Shown: one piece after another, positions 1 to 8,819 of the stretch
Layout of the letters: every line of letters begins with the position of its first letter
How positions within the stretch are numbered: position 1 is the stretch's first letter
Assembly (NCBI GenBank): GCA_029268305.1
Contig: JAJUGE010000008.1
Location: forward strand, 1-64,000
Direction of reading: 5' to 3'
Source of the DNA: Alphaproteobacteria bacterium
GTDB lineage: Bacteria > Pseudomonadota > Alphaproteobacteria > JAJUGE01
DNA length: 64,000 nucleotides
The notes under the pieces: model-generated
The model's input: only the letters and a program-made list of their open reading frames with translations
Databases searched by the model: none
Told to the model about the DNA's origin: nothing
Program-made: the position numbers and the translations under genes

Positions 1-1313
1 ACCTGCCACAAAATCCGCTCGCCGCTCGTTCCGTCGGCCGCTGCGGCCTCCCGAGCGATCTGCAGGATTTCGGTCGAATCGAGATCGAAATGCGCCGCGA
101 GCGATCGGACCTCGCTTTCGTCCGCCTCCGAAGTAGCCGCTGACAGCGCCTGCCGCCAGAGTGCGCGCCGGGAAGCGGCGTCCGGCTTGGGAAGATGCAC
201 GTAGCGGATCGGCCGCTGCGAGTGAACGGGCTGGCCGCTGGCGACGATCGCGAACGCCTCCAGCCGCTCCAGTACATCCTCCAGCGCGGTCGCCCGATTG
301 CTCTCCCCGCCATCGGCCGAAGCGGCATCGACGAAGACGGCGAGCCTCAGCAGGGCGGCCTCGCGCTCGATCCGTCGGAGCTGGGCAAGACGGCGGGCCA
401 GTTCCGCAGGCAGTCCTTCGAGGCGCAGACGAACCAGCGTCATCCCCGCTTCGGCGGCAAGGGCGGCGGCGAAGCCGCGCCGGCCGCTCCTCGGCTCGCC
501 GACCAGGTCGACCGCCGGACGGGAATCGTCGCCAAGGGCGGACACCAGCGGCCGCAGCAGTGGCAGGTGACACGGCGCGGGCAGAGCGGGCGCGACGGGG
601 TCGAGATATTCGGCCGCGCCGGGATCCAGATAGTTGAGGCCGAGCAGGAAATCCGCCATCCGCTCGTCGAGCATGATCGGGGCGAGCAGGCTCATGTCGA
701 CTCGGCCGGGAAGGGCTTGCTGCTCAATCAGCCGGAATCGCCGCAGCGGAGACTCCGGCAAGAGCGCCCGGCGGATGTCGAGCGGGCGAACATCCGGCGC
801 GAGCAGTGCCTCGGCCAGATGCTGCGTCGCATGCACGACCGAGAGGCGGTCATGAGCATACCCGTATAGCTGCTCGAAGGCGGCATCGACGCGCGGTGCC
901 AGGGCCATCACCAGAAGTGCCTGCTCGAGCGGCGAGAGGCCGAAGATCCGGCCGAGCACGTCTACTGGAGCGGGCGTGCCGGCATCGAGGAGAGCCTGTC
1001 GGACGCCTGCCGCCTCGCGCTCGGCTCGCTGGAGGTGCTCGGTCAGCGCGATCGCCGCGGGGTCGCTTCGCAAGAAAGTTTCCTGCGCTGCGCCACCCGA
1101 CCCCCGCAGCAGCCAATCGGCGCGAGCGTCGCTTACGACCTGCTCGCCGTAGCTGCGCAACCCATCGTCCGCGAGGGAGGAGCGGAGCCACAGGATCCGG
1201 CGCTCGAGGCGGAGCCGCAGAGCCTGCAGGGCGGGCTCCAGCCAGGCCCGGCCATCCAGGGTCGCTGCAGCCTCGATCGTCTTTCCCTCATGCATGGCCG
1301 CCGCGTCGTTCAT
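1..1313 (-). CDS. eCIS AAA+ ATPase (Pvc15-like), partial at left edge
   Basis: The gene starts at the ATG at 1313 and runs off the left edge; 437 N-terminal residues are visible and no stop is seen. Its place directly after a Pvc16-like gene and its AAA layout point to the AAA+ ATPase of an extracellular contractile injection system, thought to act in particle assembly inside the producing cell. The first ~240 residues are helical; an AAA-like core follows. The P-loop position reads GEPRSGRRGF at about 272-281 and lacks the usual Lys-Ser/Thr. The Walker B position (VFVDAAS) lacks a DE pair. This first AAA module therefore looks inactive, and a working module would have to lie beyond the edge. 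The start sits 1 nt after the preceding stop, so translation is probably coupled. The assignment rests more on context than on motifs. Confidence 0.72.
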   Translation of the reverse strand, partial: MNDAAAMHEGKTIEAAATLDGRAWLEPALQALRLRLERRILWLRSSLADDGLRSYGEQVVSDARADWLLRGSGGAAQETFLRSDPAAIALTEHLQRAEREAAGVRQALLDAGTPAPVDVLGRIFGLSPLEQALLVMALAPRVDAAFEQLYGYAHDRLSVVHATQHLAEALLAPDVRPLDIRRALLPESPLRRFRLIEQQALPGRVDMSLLAPIMLDERMADFLLGLNYLDPGAAEYLDPVAPALPAPCHLPLLRPLVSALGDDSRPAVDLVGEPRSGRRGFAAALAAEAGMTLVRLRLEGLPAELARRLAQLRRIEREAALLRLAVFVDAASADGGESNRATALEDVLERLEAFAIVASGQPVHSQRPIRYVHLPKPDAASRRALWRQALSAATSEADESEVRSLAAHFDLDSTEILQIAREAAAADGTSGERILWQ

Positions 1314-1314
1314 G

Positions 1315-2640
1315 TCACGGCCTGAAGAGGAAGGAAATGCCGTCGGCTGAGCTGCGGGCCCCGTTGACCTGCACCGTCACGGGATAGCTCTCGCCACCGG
1401 CCGGCGGTGTAGGCAACGCGGTGGCGAGGCTCGAGAGCGGCACTTGCACGCTCGTATCGGTCGGTGCCGACCAGGGATCCGTCGGGCCCGGCTCGCGCAC
1501 TTCGATCGGCGCGTCGCCGACAATGACATAGCTGGTAAGGTCCCGGTGATAGAGCCGCCGGCCATCGATGCGCAGCAGGTCCGCGGCGGTACCGTCGGCC
1601 GGGAACACGCCGGTGATCTCCGGCACCAACTCTAGCAAGGCCTGGTTCGATCGGAAGCTTCGGGGCTCGGCGATCGTCGCGCCGCGGTCGAGGGCACCCT
1701 CCACACCTTCGACCGGTTGCTCGGCGATGATCTGGACCAGAAGCGGACCGGGTTGCAGCCGGTCCTGCACCGGAATCGGCCTCGGCGCCGGGTGATCCAG
1801 ATCGGCCGGATAGGTATCGTCCGGCACCGCGATGACGACGCGCCCGGAGGAGGCGGGAGAAATCCGGATCCGCTCGAGATCGCCGAACCGTACATAGATG
1901 CGGTCGGCGACCATGTTCCGCCCTTCGATCACGACCGGGTCGCCGGGTCGGACGCGGGTCTCCCGGACCGTCTCGCCCGGTGCCGGCTCGCGCCACGCGC
2001 CGGTGATCTCCGGGCGCCGGTGGGCGATGGCAAAGATCCGGCGCGCCGCCACCGGCAGTGCGAGGCGGCGCTGCGCCTGACTGTCGATCTGCACCACGGT
2101 CGCTTCGTAAACGAGCGACCGTCGGAAGTTGACCTCGTGCATGCCCGACCAGAGCTTCGACAACTCCTCCAGGCTGGCGGGGAAGAGGGTCATCTTCGTC
2201 TGCTCGAACTCTTCGCGGAGGCTGATGTCGAGGATCGGGTCGCCGACCGTGCCGGCGGCGGGGCGGGTGATGGTCAGGGTCTCGGTCAGGACAGGATGAT
2301 CGTGGAACACCCGCATGACGTCGCCGAGGATCGCCTGAGCGTTCAGGTCGGATTCCTCCTGATCCTCGATCGCGCTGTGCGAGGTGACGAGGTAGCGGAG
2401 ATTGACCGAAAGCGGTGGACGACCATACCGGCCGGGGTGGCCGCGCCCGGGGATCTCCTGGTTCCTGAGCTCCGCGTTCTCCGTGACCTGAAACAGGTAC
2501 AGGTTCACCCGGGCGCCGTTGATGCCGGAGACAGTCACGTCCGGTGGCGCCAGTGTCACCGCCACGGGATTGGTCATGCGATCCCGCAACAGGGTCCTGA
2601 GGCTGCGGCTGACGCCGGCGATCCCGGTGAACTCCGCCAC
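1315..2640 (-). CDS. DUF4255/Pvc16-like eCIS cap protein
   Basis: 441 residues. The first ~190 residues match the DUF4255 (Pvc16 N-terminal) family: an opening stretch of the type VSRSLRTLLRDRM, then GINGARVNLYLFQVTENAELRN and PPLSVNLRYLVT. In Afp/PVC particles this protein caps the distal end of tube and sheath and fixes the length of the particle. The C-terminal half (about 205-430) carries two repeated beta-rich segments of IPT/TIG type, each opening with a PEITG motif (PEITGAWREP, then PEITGVFPAD), which could face the outside of the particle. The gene lies 2 nt after the upstream stop and 1 nt before the ATPase gene, inside one minus-strand operon. The family call is firm; the IPT/TIG call comes from reading the sequence only. 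Confidence 0.9.
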   Translation of the reverse strand: MAEFTGIAGVSRSLRTLLRDRMTNPVAVTLAPPDVTVSGINGARVNLYLFQVTENAELRNQEIPGRGHPGRYGRPPLSVNLRYLVTSHSAIEDQEESDLNAQAILGDVMRVFHDHPVLTETLTITRPAAGTVGDPILDISLREEFEQTKMTLFPASLEELSKLWSGMHEVNFRRSLVYEATVVQIDSQAQRRLALPVAARRIFAIAHRRPEITGAWREPAPGETVRETRVRPGDPVVIEGRNMVADRIYVRFGDLERIRISPASSGRVVIAVPDDTYPADLDHPAPRPIPVQDRLQPGPLLVQIIAEQPVEGVEGALDRGATIAEPRSFRSNQALLELVPEITGVFPADGTAADLLRIDGRRLYHRDLTSYVIVGDAPIEVREPGPTDPWSAPTDTSVQVPLSSLATALPTPPAGGESYPVTVQVNGARSSADGISFLFRP

Positions 2641-2642
2641 GT

Positions 2643-3470
2643 CTAGCGCTCCAGATAGCTGCGCAGGCGCGCATAATCATCGAAGCCCCGTGGCCGCTCG
2701 CGCGGGGCGGGCGCGGCCGGTGGCGGCATGGCGCGCGCCACCTCGATGTCGATGCGCCCGATCCGGACCTCGACCGGTGGACGAGTCGGCTCTGTCCGGT
2801 GAGTGACCACCGCTGTCTCCGGTGCAGGGCCGAAGCGTTGATCCGGCATCGGCCGTGGCACGATATGCGCTTCGTGGTCGGCAGGTCGCTCGGGTTCTGC
2901 CTCCTCGCGGGCGGAGGGCTCGATCGGCGACAGCGTCGACAGCATCTCGTCGCTCAGCCCCAAAAGCGGTTCCGGCGCCGCCTCGCGTGCCTCTGCTCGA
3001 ACCGACTTCGGGGGAGAACTCGGGGATGGGCGGTCGACGGTTCCCGACAACTCGGACGGGGCGGGGGCGACGGTTTCTATCGGCTCCCGTTCAGACCCCG
3101 GCGATCTCGGCGATTCAGTCGTGCTCGAATCGAGAATTTCGCGCGAGGGTGGCGGGTCAGACGCGTGTATTTCCGTCGCTTGCACCTTGGTCGAAGTTCG
3201 CTCTTCCGGATTTGGGGCGGGTGACTGTAGTTGGCGCGCGTCCTCAGCCCGCGTCGAGGGCCGAAGCTCGTCGGCCGGTGGGTTCGCATCCGGCGCCGCC
3301 GATCGGGGCGGCAGTTCCGCGACGCTCTCGGGCCCGCCAGCTTCTGCGACATCGAGCGGTCCGAGCTCGTCCCACTGCCCCGGCTCGGGCGGGTGGGCCG
3401 GGAGCAGGGTCGCCACCGTTGGCGGCAGCCCTGCAGCCCGCTTCGCGAGGTTGACGAGGAAATCGCTCAT
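2643..3470 (-). CDS. disordered eCIS-operon protein of unknown function
   Basis: 275 residues. The N-terminus (MSDFLVNLAKRAAGLPPTV) looks amphipathic and helical; the C-terminus (FDDYARLRSYLER) is again ordered-looking. Between them lie about 220 residues rich in Pro, Glu, Ser and Arg with no recognisable fold. From memory, eCIS operons often carry a short protein with this arrangement between the baseplate and cap genes; its role is not known. The start overlaps the upstream stop by 4 nt (ATGA), so it is clearly an operon member. It could be an assembly adaptor, a chaperone-like linker or a cargo-related factor; the sequence does not decide. Confidence 0.7.
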   Translation of the reverse strand: MSDFLVNLAKRAAGLPPTVATLLPAHPPEPGQWDELGPLDVAEAGGPESVAELPPRSAAPDANPPADELRPSTRAEDARQLQSPAPNPEERTSTKVQATEIHASDPPPSREILDSSTTESPRSPGSEREPIETVAPAPSELSGTVDRPSPSSPPKSVRAEAREAAPEPLLGLSDEMLSTLSPIEPSAREEAEPERPADHEAHIVPRPMPDQRFGPAPETAVVTHRTEPTRPPVEVRIGRIDIEVARAMPPPAAPAPRERPRGFDDYARLRSYLER

Positions 3471-4348
3471 GCCCGCGCCTCCACCGACATTTCGTCATGG
3501 ATCAGCGCCAAATAGCGGCGCCGACGTCCGATGCCGAGCGACAGGATATCCGCCTCGCTCCAGTGATAGCGGCGCGCGATCAGATGCACTTCGTCGAAGA
3601 TCGTCCGCCCCCGCGCCGAGAGCTCCGCGATGAGGTAGTTGGCCGTATCGAAGATCGATTCGAACGCATGCCCGCAGACCGGACAGCGGAGCGAGAGGCG
3701 GATCTCGGCCTGCGGATCATGATCGCTCAACAATTGGGGCAGGCGGTCGCGGAGAACTTCGAACGCCGCGTTGGTCGGTACCGGCGCGCCGGTGATGTCG
3801 GTGATGCCGAGAACGCAGCGATCGAGCAGCAGCTCGACCGCATCCTCGATGCCGGATCGCGCTCGTCTCGCGATCGCCTCCTGATCCGCCCCCGTCACAG
3901 CCCTGTAGGACACGGTCCAGGTGGCGTCACCGGCGACATCGAGCCGGGCCTCCCCCACCGGAGGCGCCGATGGCTCCTTCGGTTGCAGCAGCAGGTCTCG
4001 CGCCTCCAGCTCCAGATCCATCGGCTCGCGGCAATCGGGCGCAGGACAGGTCGTGACGGAGGAGATGTGCTCGGCAAACGAGAGACGCCGCAGGTGCAGC
4101 AGCAGTGCCTCGCGGTCGCCGACGGTCAGATCGCGGATATCGGTGATCCTCGCTGGCTCGATCCCGCCGATGCGGCGAACGCAGCGCGACAGCAGCAGCG
4201 ATACGGTCTCGGCGCGGGAGAGACCGTCGCCGGCTTCCAGCAGGAACGCCTCGTCGGCTCCGGACAGTGGGCGGAGCTCGGCGTCGCTGTGGCGTTCTCC
4301 CTCGCGCCAGAGCCCATGCGGTAGCAGAGCCCGTGACCAGGCGGTCAT
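3467..4348 (-). CDS. T4 gp26-like baseplate protein with Cys pairs
   Basis: 293 residues. The protein resembles the T4 bacteriophage base-plate (gp26-type) family found in eCIS and myophage clusters. It has an N-terminal region with LSGADEAFLLE, a mid region with GDREALLLHLRRLSF, and two cysteine pairs (C101/C106 in TCPAPDC, C222/C225 in RCPVCGH) that could form one zinc knuckle across the chain. The C-terminal part (DTANYLIAELSARG, then DEVHLIARRYHWSEADIL) is the usual end of this family. It probably belongs to the baseplate hub or acts as an assembly chaperone. It lies 6 nt after the tube gene and overlaps the next gene by 4 nt. The operon role is firm; the exact structural role is inferred. 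Confidence 0.78.
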   Translation of the reverse strand: MTAWSRALLPHGLWREGERHSDAELRPLSGADEAFLLEAGDGLSRAETVSLLLSRCVRRIGGIEPARITDIRDLTVGDREALLLHLRRLSFAEHISSVTTCPAPDCREPMDLELEARDLLLQPKEPSAPPVGEARLDVAGDATWTVSYRAVTGADQEAIARRARSGIEDAVELLLDRCVLGITDITGAPVPTNAAFEVLRDRLPQLLSDHDPQAEIRLSLRCPVCGHAFESIFDTANYLIAELSARGRTIFDEVHLIARRYHWSEADILSLGIGRRRRYLALIHDEMSVEARA

Positions 4349-4354
4349 TGGCGA

Positions 4355-4879
4355 CTACTCGGGATTGTTGAAGCTCGGTTCCGTCGGCTCCGTCACCGCG
4401 AGGTCGCGCTCCCAGCCCTCGTTCTCCAGCTTCAGCGTCTGAATGGCGACGGCGTTGGCGTTGGCGTCGAGATCCGGCAGCGCCTGATACTCGGAGACCC
4501 AGCAGCGATAGAGCTGGTAGGCGAGAACCTTCTGCCCGGCCTCGTTGAAAACGTCGATGATGATGTCCTTGCGGAAGTCGGCCAGGGAGGCTTCCGACCC
4601 GGCGCCGGCGCCGAAGTTCCACACCTTGTTCGCCCACTGCTCGAAGTCGATGTCGTGTGTCACGCCCCGCTCCAGCGTGATCGGCTCGTATTTCGAGCGC
4701 CCCGGCGACTTGCGGCTGGTCGACGGATCGCCGCCCTCGCGGTGCTCGACGACTTCGGTCGTGCGCTTGAGGGCGGAGACCTTGCTGATGCCGGCGACGT
4801 AGCGGCCGTCCCATTTGACCCGGAACTTGAAGTTCTTGTACGGGTCGAAACGGCGCGGGTTGACCGTGAACTGGGCCAT
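4355..4879 (-). CDS. eCIS inner tube protein (gp19/Hcp-like)
   Basis: 174 residues, the normal size for a contractile-tail tube subunit. The sequence is typical of eCIS tubes: NPRRFDPYKNFKFRVKWDG at the start, GISKVSALKRTTEVVEHREG, then KYEPITLERGVTHD and a C-terminal KLENEGWERD. Hexameric rings of such proteins stack to form the tube driven out by sheath contraction. The gene follows the sheath gene by 12 nt. eCIS loci usually carry a second, baseplate-proximal tube gene; none is in the window, so it may lie to the left. The call is secure. Confidence 0.95.
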   Translation of the reverse strand: MAQFTVNPRRFDPYKNFKFRVKWDGRYVAGISKVSALKRTTEVVEHREGGDPSTSRKSPGRSKYEPITLERGVTHDIDFEQWANKVWNFGAGAGSEASLADFRKDIIIDVFNEAGQKVLAYQLYRCWVSEYQALPDLDANANAVAIQTLKLENEGWERDLAVTEPTEPSFNNPE

Positions 4880-4891
4880 CTCGCGATCTCC

Positions 4892-6901
4892 TTATGTCTC
4901 GATCTCGCCGACGAACTGACGGATCCTGATGATCACGAACTCGGCGGGCTTCAGGGGCGCGAAGCCGACCTCGATGTTGACGATGCCGTTGTTGATGTCG
5001 CTCTGCGTGGTCGTCTCGCTGTCGCACTTGACGAAATAGGCCTCGCGCGGCGTCGAGCCCTGGAAGGCGCCCTTCCGGAAAAGGTCCTGCATGAAGGCGC
5101 CGATGTTCAGGCGGACCTGGGCCCAGAGCGGCTCGTCGTTCGGCTCGAAGACGACCCACTTCGGTCCGCGGAACAGCGACTCCTCGATGAACAGGGTAGT
5201 GCGGCGAACCGGAATGTACTTCCAGTCGGAGGCGATGAGATCGGCGCCTTCGAGCGTCCGCGCGCCCCAGCAGATGCTGCTGTAGATCGGGAAAGTGCGC
5301 AGGCAGTTGACGCCGACCTGGTTCAGCACTCCGTTCTCGAGGTCGGTGAGGAGATATGCCAGGCTCTGCACGTTGCGGAGCCGTGCATCCGTGCCGGCGG
5401 GCGCCTTCCAGACGCCGCGCTGCGCGTCGGTGCGCGCCCACAGCCCGGCGATCGTGCCGCAGGCGGCGATGCTGCCCGGCCGGTTCTGGTTGGCCGGATC
5501 GGGAATGAGGGTGCGCGGGAAATACACGGCCGCATTCGGGTGACGCAGCGATTCGTTTTCGCTGAGCCATGTCTGCATCTGGTCGAGCGTCGCGACCGTC
5601 GCCGGGATGTCGACGATGACCATCGCCCGGCGCTCCTCGCAGTACGCCTCGGCCTGCGTATAGATCGAGCGCATGTCGCCGGCGTTGGCCATGTCCGCAG
5701 CTTCGGGGATGCAGAGGATGTTGAAGAGGTCCACGTCCTCGAGTGCGAACATGCCGGACTTGGCGGCACGCACGCCCTGGATGACGCCGGCGGGCAGGGG
5801 CAGCGTCCCGTCCGCGCCGCCCGCGGCGGGCAGCTGTTGGACGTTGCGGACCTGGGTTCCGCCCGCCAGCCTTGCACCGACCGCGCCGGCGCCGCCGAAG
5901 CTCAGCTGCGTGGCCGGATCGAACGGCCGGGCCGCTCGCCCGGCACGGACGACGAAACGGTGAGGGTTCGAGGCCGTGCCGGCGCCGATCATCTGAACGG
6001 TGGCACCCGCCAGCAGCGGCTTCTGGCCGTCGGCAACGGCGGCGTCGGCGGCCGCACGCCGGATCGCCTGCTCCACGAACGAGCGCAGGCCGGCATAGGT
6101 CGCCGGGGTGCTGGCGCCGTATTGCAATGTGCCGTTGACGGTGGGCCCGCCCTGGATCGTGACGTTGAATGCCGCACCGTCGGCGGGGATAGCGACGGGG
6201 CTGGGCAGCGGTCCGCCGAGGGTGCCTGTCGCCGCCGGACGGAAGGCAGGGTTGAAGGGGGAAGGCAGATTGGCCGGATTGAGGCCGGCGCGATCCAGCT
6301 GCACCAGCTGCGAGCCCTGGTTCACTACCTCGATCGCATTGTTGGGTGTATCCGGCTCCATGGTGAGATTGCGGAAGGTCTCGGTCTGCAGCACGGTGGT
6401 TCGGTCGCCGTCGACCCGGACTTCGGAGACGACGAGGTTGAACAGCTCGGCGGGGTCGGTCGTGTCGTAGTCGACTTCCACCCGGAGGAAGTTGCCCCAG
6501 GCGCCGGGGTTCAGCGCGATGCCGGCGCGGATGCGCCGGCCGGCACGAACCCGCACGATCTCGTCGCCGGCTCCGCCCGGCTGCGCCGTGAGCACGACGC
6601 CCGCGGTCGCCGTTGCGGTGCCGCCGCCGCTGCCGTCGTGGCCGACCCGGACGACATAGGCTTCGCTGCCGCCGTTCAGGAAGAATTGCTGGACGGCGTA
6701 GCTCGCCGGGCTGTCGCGGTTGATGCCGCCATACTCGCGCTCGAAGTCGGCATAGCTGAAGAGATGCACGGCCTCGTCTTGCAGCCCTTTCGGGAAGTAG
6801 CCGACGAAGGCCGCCACGGATGTGGCCACGCCCGTGATTGTGCGCACGCCACTCGGAATTTCTTCGATATAGACCCCAGGGTACGTCGGCTTGACAGGCA
6901 T
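4892..6901 (-). CDS. eCIS contractile sheath protein
   Basis: 669 residues. The N-terminus (PTYPGVYIEEIPSG, then GVATSVAAFVGYFPKG) and the C-terminus (INNGIVNIEVGFAPLKPAE, ending in IRQFVGEIET) are the conserved strands by which sheath subunits interlock. The conserved core at about 400-669 contains IYSSICWGARTLEG and FIEESLFRGPKWVVFEPND. Between residues about 120 and 370 there is a large, low-similarity insertion that probably forms surface domains. It is the first gene of the minus-strand eCIS operon, with a GAGGAG ribosome site upstream of the ATG. Only one sheath gene is visible, unlike Afp/PVC, which have several. The call is secure. Confidence 0.95.
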   Translation of the reverse strand: MPVKPTYPGVYIEEIPSGVRTITGVATSVAAFVGYFPKGLQDEAVHLFSYADFEREYGGINRDSPASYAVQQFFLNGGSEAYVVRVGHDGSGGGTATATAGVVLTAQPGGAGDEIVRVRAGRRIRAGIALNPGAWGNFLRVEVDYDTTDPAELFNLVVSEVRVDGDRTTVLQTETFRNLTMEPDTPNNAIEVVNQGSQLVQLDRAGLNPANLPSPFNPAFRPAATGTLGGPLPSPVAIPADGAAFNVTIQGGPTVNGTLQYGASTPATYAGLRSFVEQAIRRAAADAAVADGQKPLLAGATVQMIGAGTASNPHRFVVRAGRAARPFDPATQLSFGGAGAVGARLAGGTQVRNVQQLPAAGGADGTLPLPAGVIQGVRAAKSGMFALEDVDLFNILCIPEAADMANAGDMRSIYTQAEAYCEERRAMVIVDIPATVATLDQMQTWLSENESLRHPNAAVYFPRTLIPDPANQNRPGSIAACGTIAGLWARTDAQRGVWKAPAGTDARLRNVQSLAYLLTDLENGVLNQVGVNCLRTFPIYSSICWGARTLEGADLIASDWKYIPVRRTTLFIEESLFRGPKWVVFEPNDEPLWAQVRLNIGAFMQDLFRKGAFQGSTPREAYFVKCDSETTTQSDINNGIVNIEVGFAPLKPAEFVIIRIRQFVGEIET

Positions 6902-7368
6902 GGACGCAATCTCCTCAAAGAGAAAGCCCGATGATCACCGCGACTGTGCTGAAGGACGGATGCCGAGAGGCGCCGGCGGGCGGAAATTTGCCGCCGTAGA
7001 AGAGGCCGTGTTTCGCGTCGAGATGGCTTCCGGCGAGTCGACCGGCGTAGTCAGCGCCAGGGCTGCAATGAGACTCAAGGACCCCCGGCACCTCGCACAT
7101 TCGCGTGCGTCCCTGCGGCCATGTTCGTAGAGCGAGGATAACGTATCGAACAGCGGTACGCCATTGCCTTCGCTACAGCGCCCGCGCCGGCTCCATGTGC
7201 CAGGCCCCGCGTGCGGGAGCGCATCCCGGTCCGGCTAGCAGTGTCCGATTTCTATGGACCAGGTTCTCGTCGCCGGGCGCGGCGCGCATTGCCCCTGCCG
7301 CGGCGACGAGCCTGATCGTCAGGGGTGTCGATATCTCCGGTCGACACAGTCCTGAAAGGTCGTGCAGG
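6902..7368. promoter_or_regulatory. intergenic region upstream of the eCIS operon
   Basis: 467 bases between the sheath start and the stop of the TAXI receptor gene; both flanking genes are on the minus strand. I see no convincing gene in it. It should hold the eCIS promoter and the end of the TAXI transcript. A 6-bp inverted repeat TGTCGA/TCGACA with a 9-nt loop (7326-7346) lies just past the TAXI stop and could be a weak terminator. No clear -35/-10 pair stands out. Confidence 0.4.
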
Positions 7369-8523
7369 TCATTCCCAGGTGCGCCAGATCGGCAGCAGGT
7401 TTGCCCCATCGAGGGCGTCCGCCCGGGCGGCCATCCAGCCGGACTGGAATTCAGCCTCATCCGACGGGGCCTCGGCGACGAAGGCCTGCCAGGTCTCGGC
7501 GAGCAGCCGCCCACGTTCCAGGAGGCCATCCTGATGCTCCTGCAATGCCGGAGTCCAGCGACCTTCTTCCTTCAGGTAGCGAATTACCCCGTCGTGGATC
7601 GGGATCACCCAATCCAGGATCTGCCGGTCGAGAGCCCAACCATCCAAGCCGGTGACCGAGTCCTTGTAATACGGGAGGTAGTCCTGCAAGGCTTTCGCCA
7701 TCGCATAGGCAAGGTCGTCGTCGCTCTCGGCGTAGGCCAGCAGCACCGGGTACGGATAGGTCACGCTGTCGAAGGGGGTGGTGATCCCCGCCCCCTCGGC
7801 GCACTTGTGCTTGCCCATGAAGGGCGAGACGGCAAGGAGACGCTCCCAGCCGGCCTCATCGTCGTGGGGCTGGGGCGGCCAGAAGATGCCGCGAGGCGAG
7901 GCGGCGAGCTTGGCGGCACCCCCGGTGGTGGTGGCGCCTTGGGCTACATCGACCTGGCCGTTGATGACGGCATCGTGCGCTCCGGCGTAGCCCCCTAGCT
8001 CCACCTTCACCACGTCGTCCCACGTCAGCCCGCCGAAGGCCAGGATCGTCGATACGACATGATTGTTGGCGGAGCCGCCCTTGATCCACGCGACGCGCTT
8101 GCCGCGCAGGTCCTCCACACTGGTGATGCCGGCGTCGCCCGCGGCCATCACCGCCGCGCAGACGGTGCCGTTGGCCATCGCGACGACCCGAACTGGCTGC
8201 GGCCCCCACTCCCGCCGCCCGAAGACCTCGGCCCCCTCGAAGGCCTGGATCGAGCCGATGCCGGTCGAGGCGAACTGAACCTTGTCGTCGCGCAGGGGCG
8301 CCAGGCGCGAGACGTCGTTCTTTCCGGGAAGCACCCGGAGCGTTACTCCGGCATGTTGCTTCAGGGCGGAACCGATGCCGATCGCCTGATTGTAGCCGTG
8401 ACCGCCGACGTCATAGGCCGTCCAGGCGATAGTGGGGGGCAGCTCCGCCGCAGAAGCCTGGAACGCGATACCGGCCAAACCCAGCGCGGCCACCATGGCA
8501 GAGGTCATAGGGAGAGAAGTCAT
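7369..8523 (-). CDS. TAXI-family TRAP transporter substrate-binding protein
   Basis: 384 residues from the ATG at 8523, chosen because it follows a GAAGGAAG ribosome site and gives a normal signal peptide (to about residue 24, AFQASAAEL). A longer open frame reaches 8658 but adds only non-signal sequence. The body shows TAXI features: GIGSALKQHAGVTLRVLPG, QFASTGIGSIQAFEG, SVEDLRGKRVAWIKGGSAN, and a C-terminal cleft segment with GVIRYLKEEGRWTP. TAXI proteins bind small organic acids or amino acids in the periplasm and deliver them to a DctQM-type membrane unit. No TRAP membrane gene is in the window, so the receptor is an orphan here. The 296 bases upstream (8524-8819) show no gene and probably hold its promoter. 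Confidence 0.88.
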   Translation of the reverse strand: MTSLPMTSAMVAALGLAGIAFQASAAELPPTIAWTAYDVGGHGYNQAIGIGSALKQHAGVTLRVLPGKNDVSRLAPLRDDKVQFASTGIGSIQAFEGAEVFGRREWGPQPVRVVAMANGTVCAAVMAAGDAGITSVEDLRGKRVAWIKGGSANNHVVSTILAFGGLTWDDVVKVELGGYAGAHDAVINGQVDVAQGATTTGGAAKLAASPRGIFWPPQPHDDEAGWERLLAVSPFMGKHKCAEGAGITTPFDSVTYPYPVLLAYAESDDDLAYAMAKALQDYLPYYKDSVTGLDGWALDRQILDWVIPIHDGVIRYLKEEGRWTPALQEHQDGLLERGRLLAETWQAFVAEAPSDEAEFQSGWMAARADALDGANLLPIWRTWE

Positions 8524-8819
8524 CGAGGCGCTTCCTTCTTGCTTGTTTTTCCGATGTTGAGCAGAAGTAGAGCCGAGACCTGCACCGGCTGCAATATCCG
8601 GCGGCTCTGCGCACGCAGCAGCCGTCTCTCCTTCGAAATACGGGGTGCGGGCCGGCACGTTGGGGACACCCTAAGCGTCCGGGCAGCCGGGAGCCGCGGG
8701 GTGCTGGTGCGCGATGCGAGGCCTCCGGTCGGCGAATCGAGCACCTGCGCCTCGTCAAGTGCGGGGAGCTCTCTCCGCTGCGGTCGATGAAGGGATCTGC
8801 CGTCGGAACCTGGGTGGGA

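Noticed and set aside
1717-2646. Plus-strand open frame opposite the DUF4255 gene
   Set aside because: Shadow frame in a confirmed eCIS gene.
1-6901. Prophage or type VI secretion system
   Set aside because: No head, integrase, lysis or TssB/C/ClpV genes; sheath, tube and DUF4255 features fit eCIS better.
4655-6934. Long plus-strand open frame (759 codons) opposite sheath and tube
   Set aside because: It is antisense to two clear eCIS genes, has no recognisable domain and shows the Arg/Asp/Val-rich composition of a shadow frame in GC-rich DNA.
6915-7100. 61-codon minus-strand frame upstream of the sheath
   Set aside because: No convincing ribosome site or family features; more likely leader or promoter DNA.
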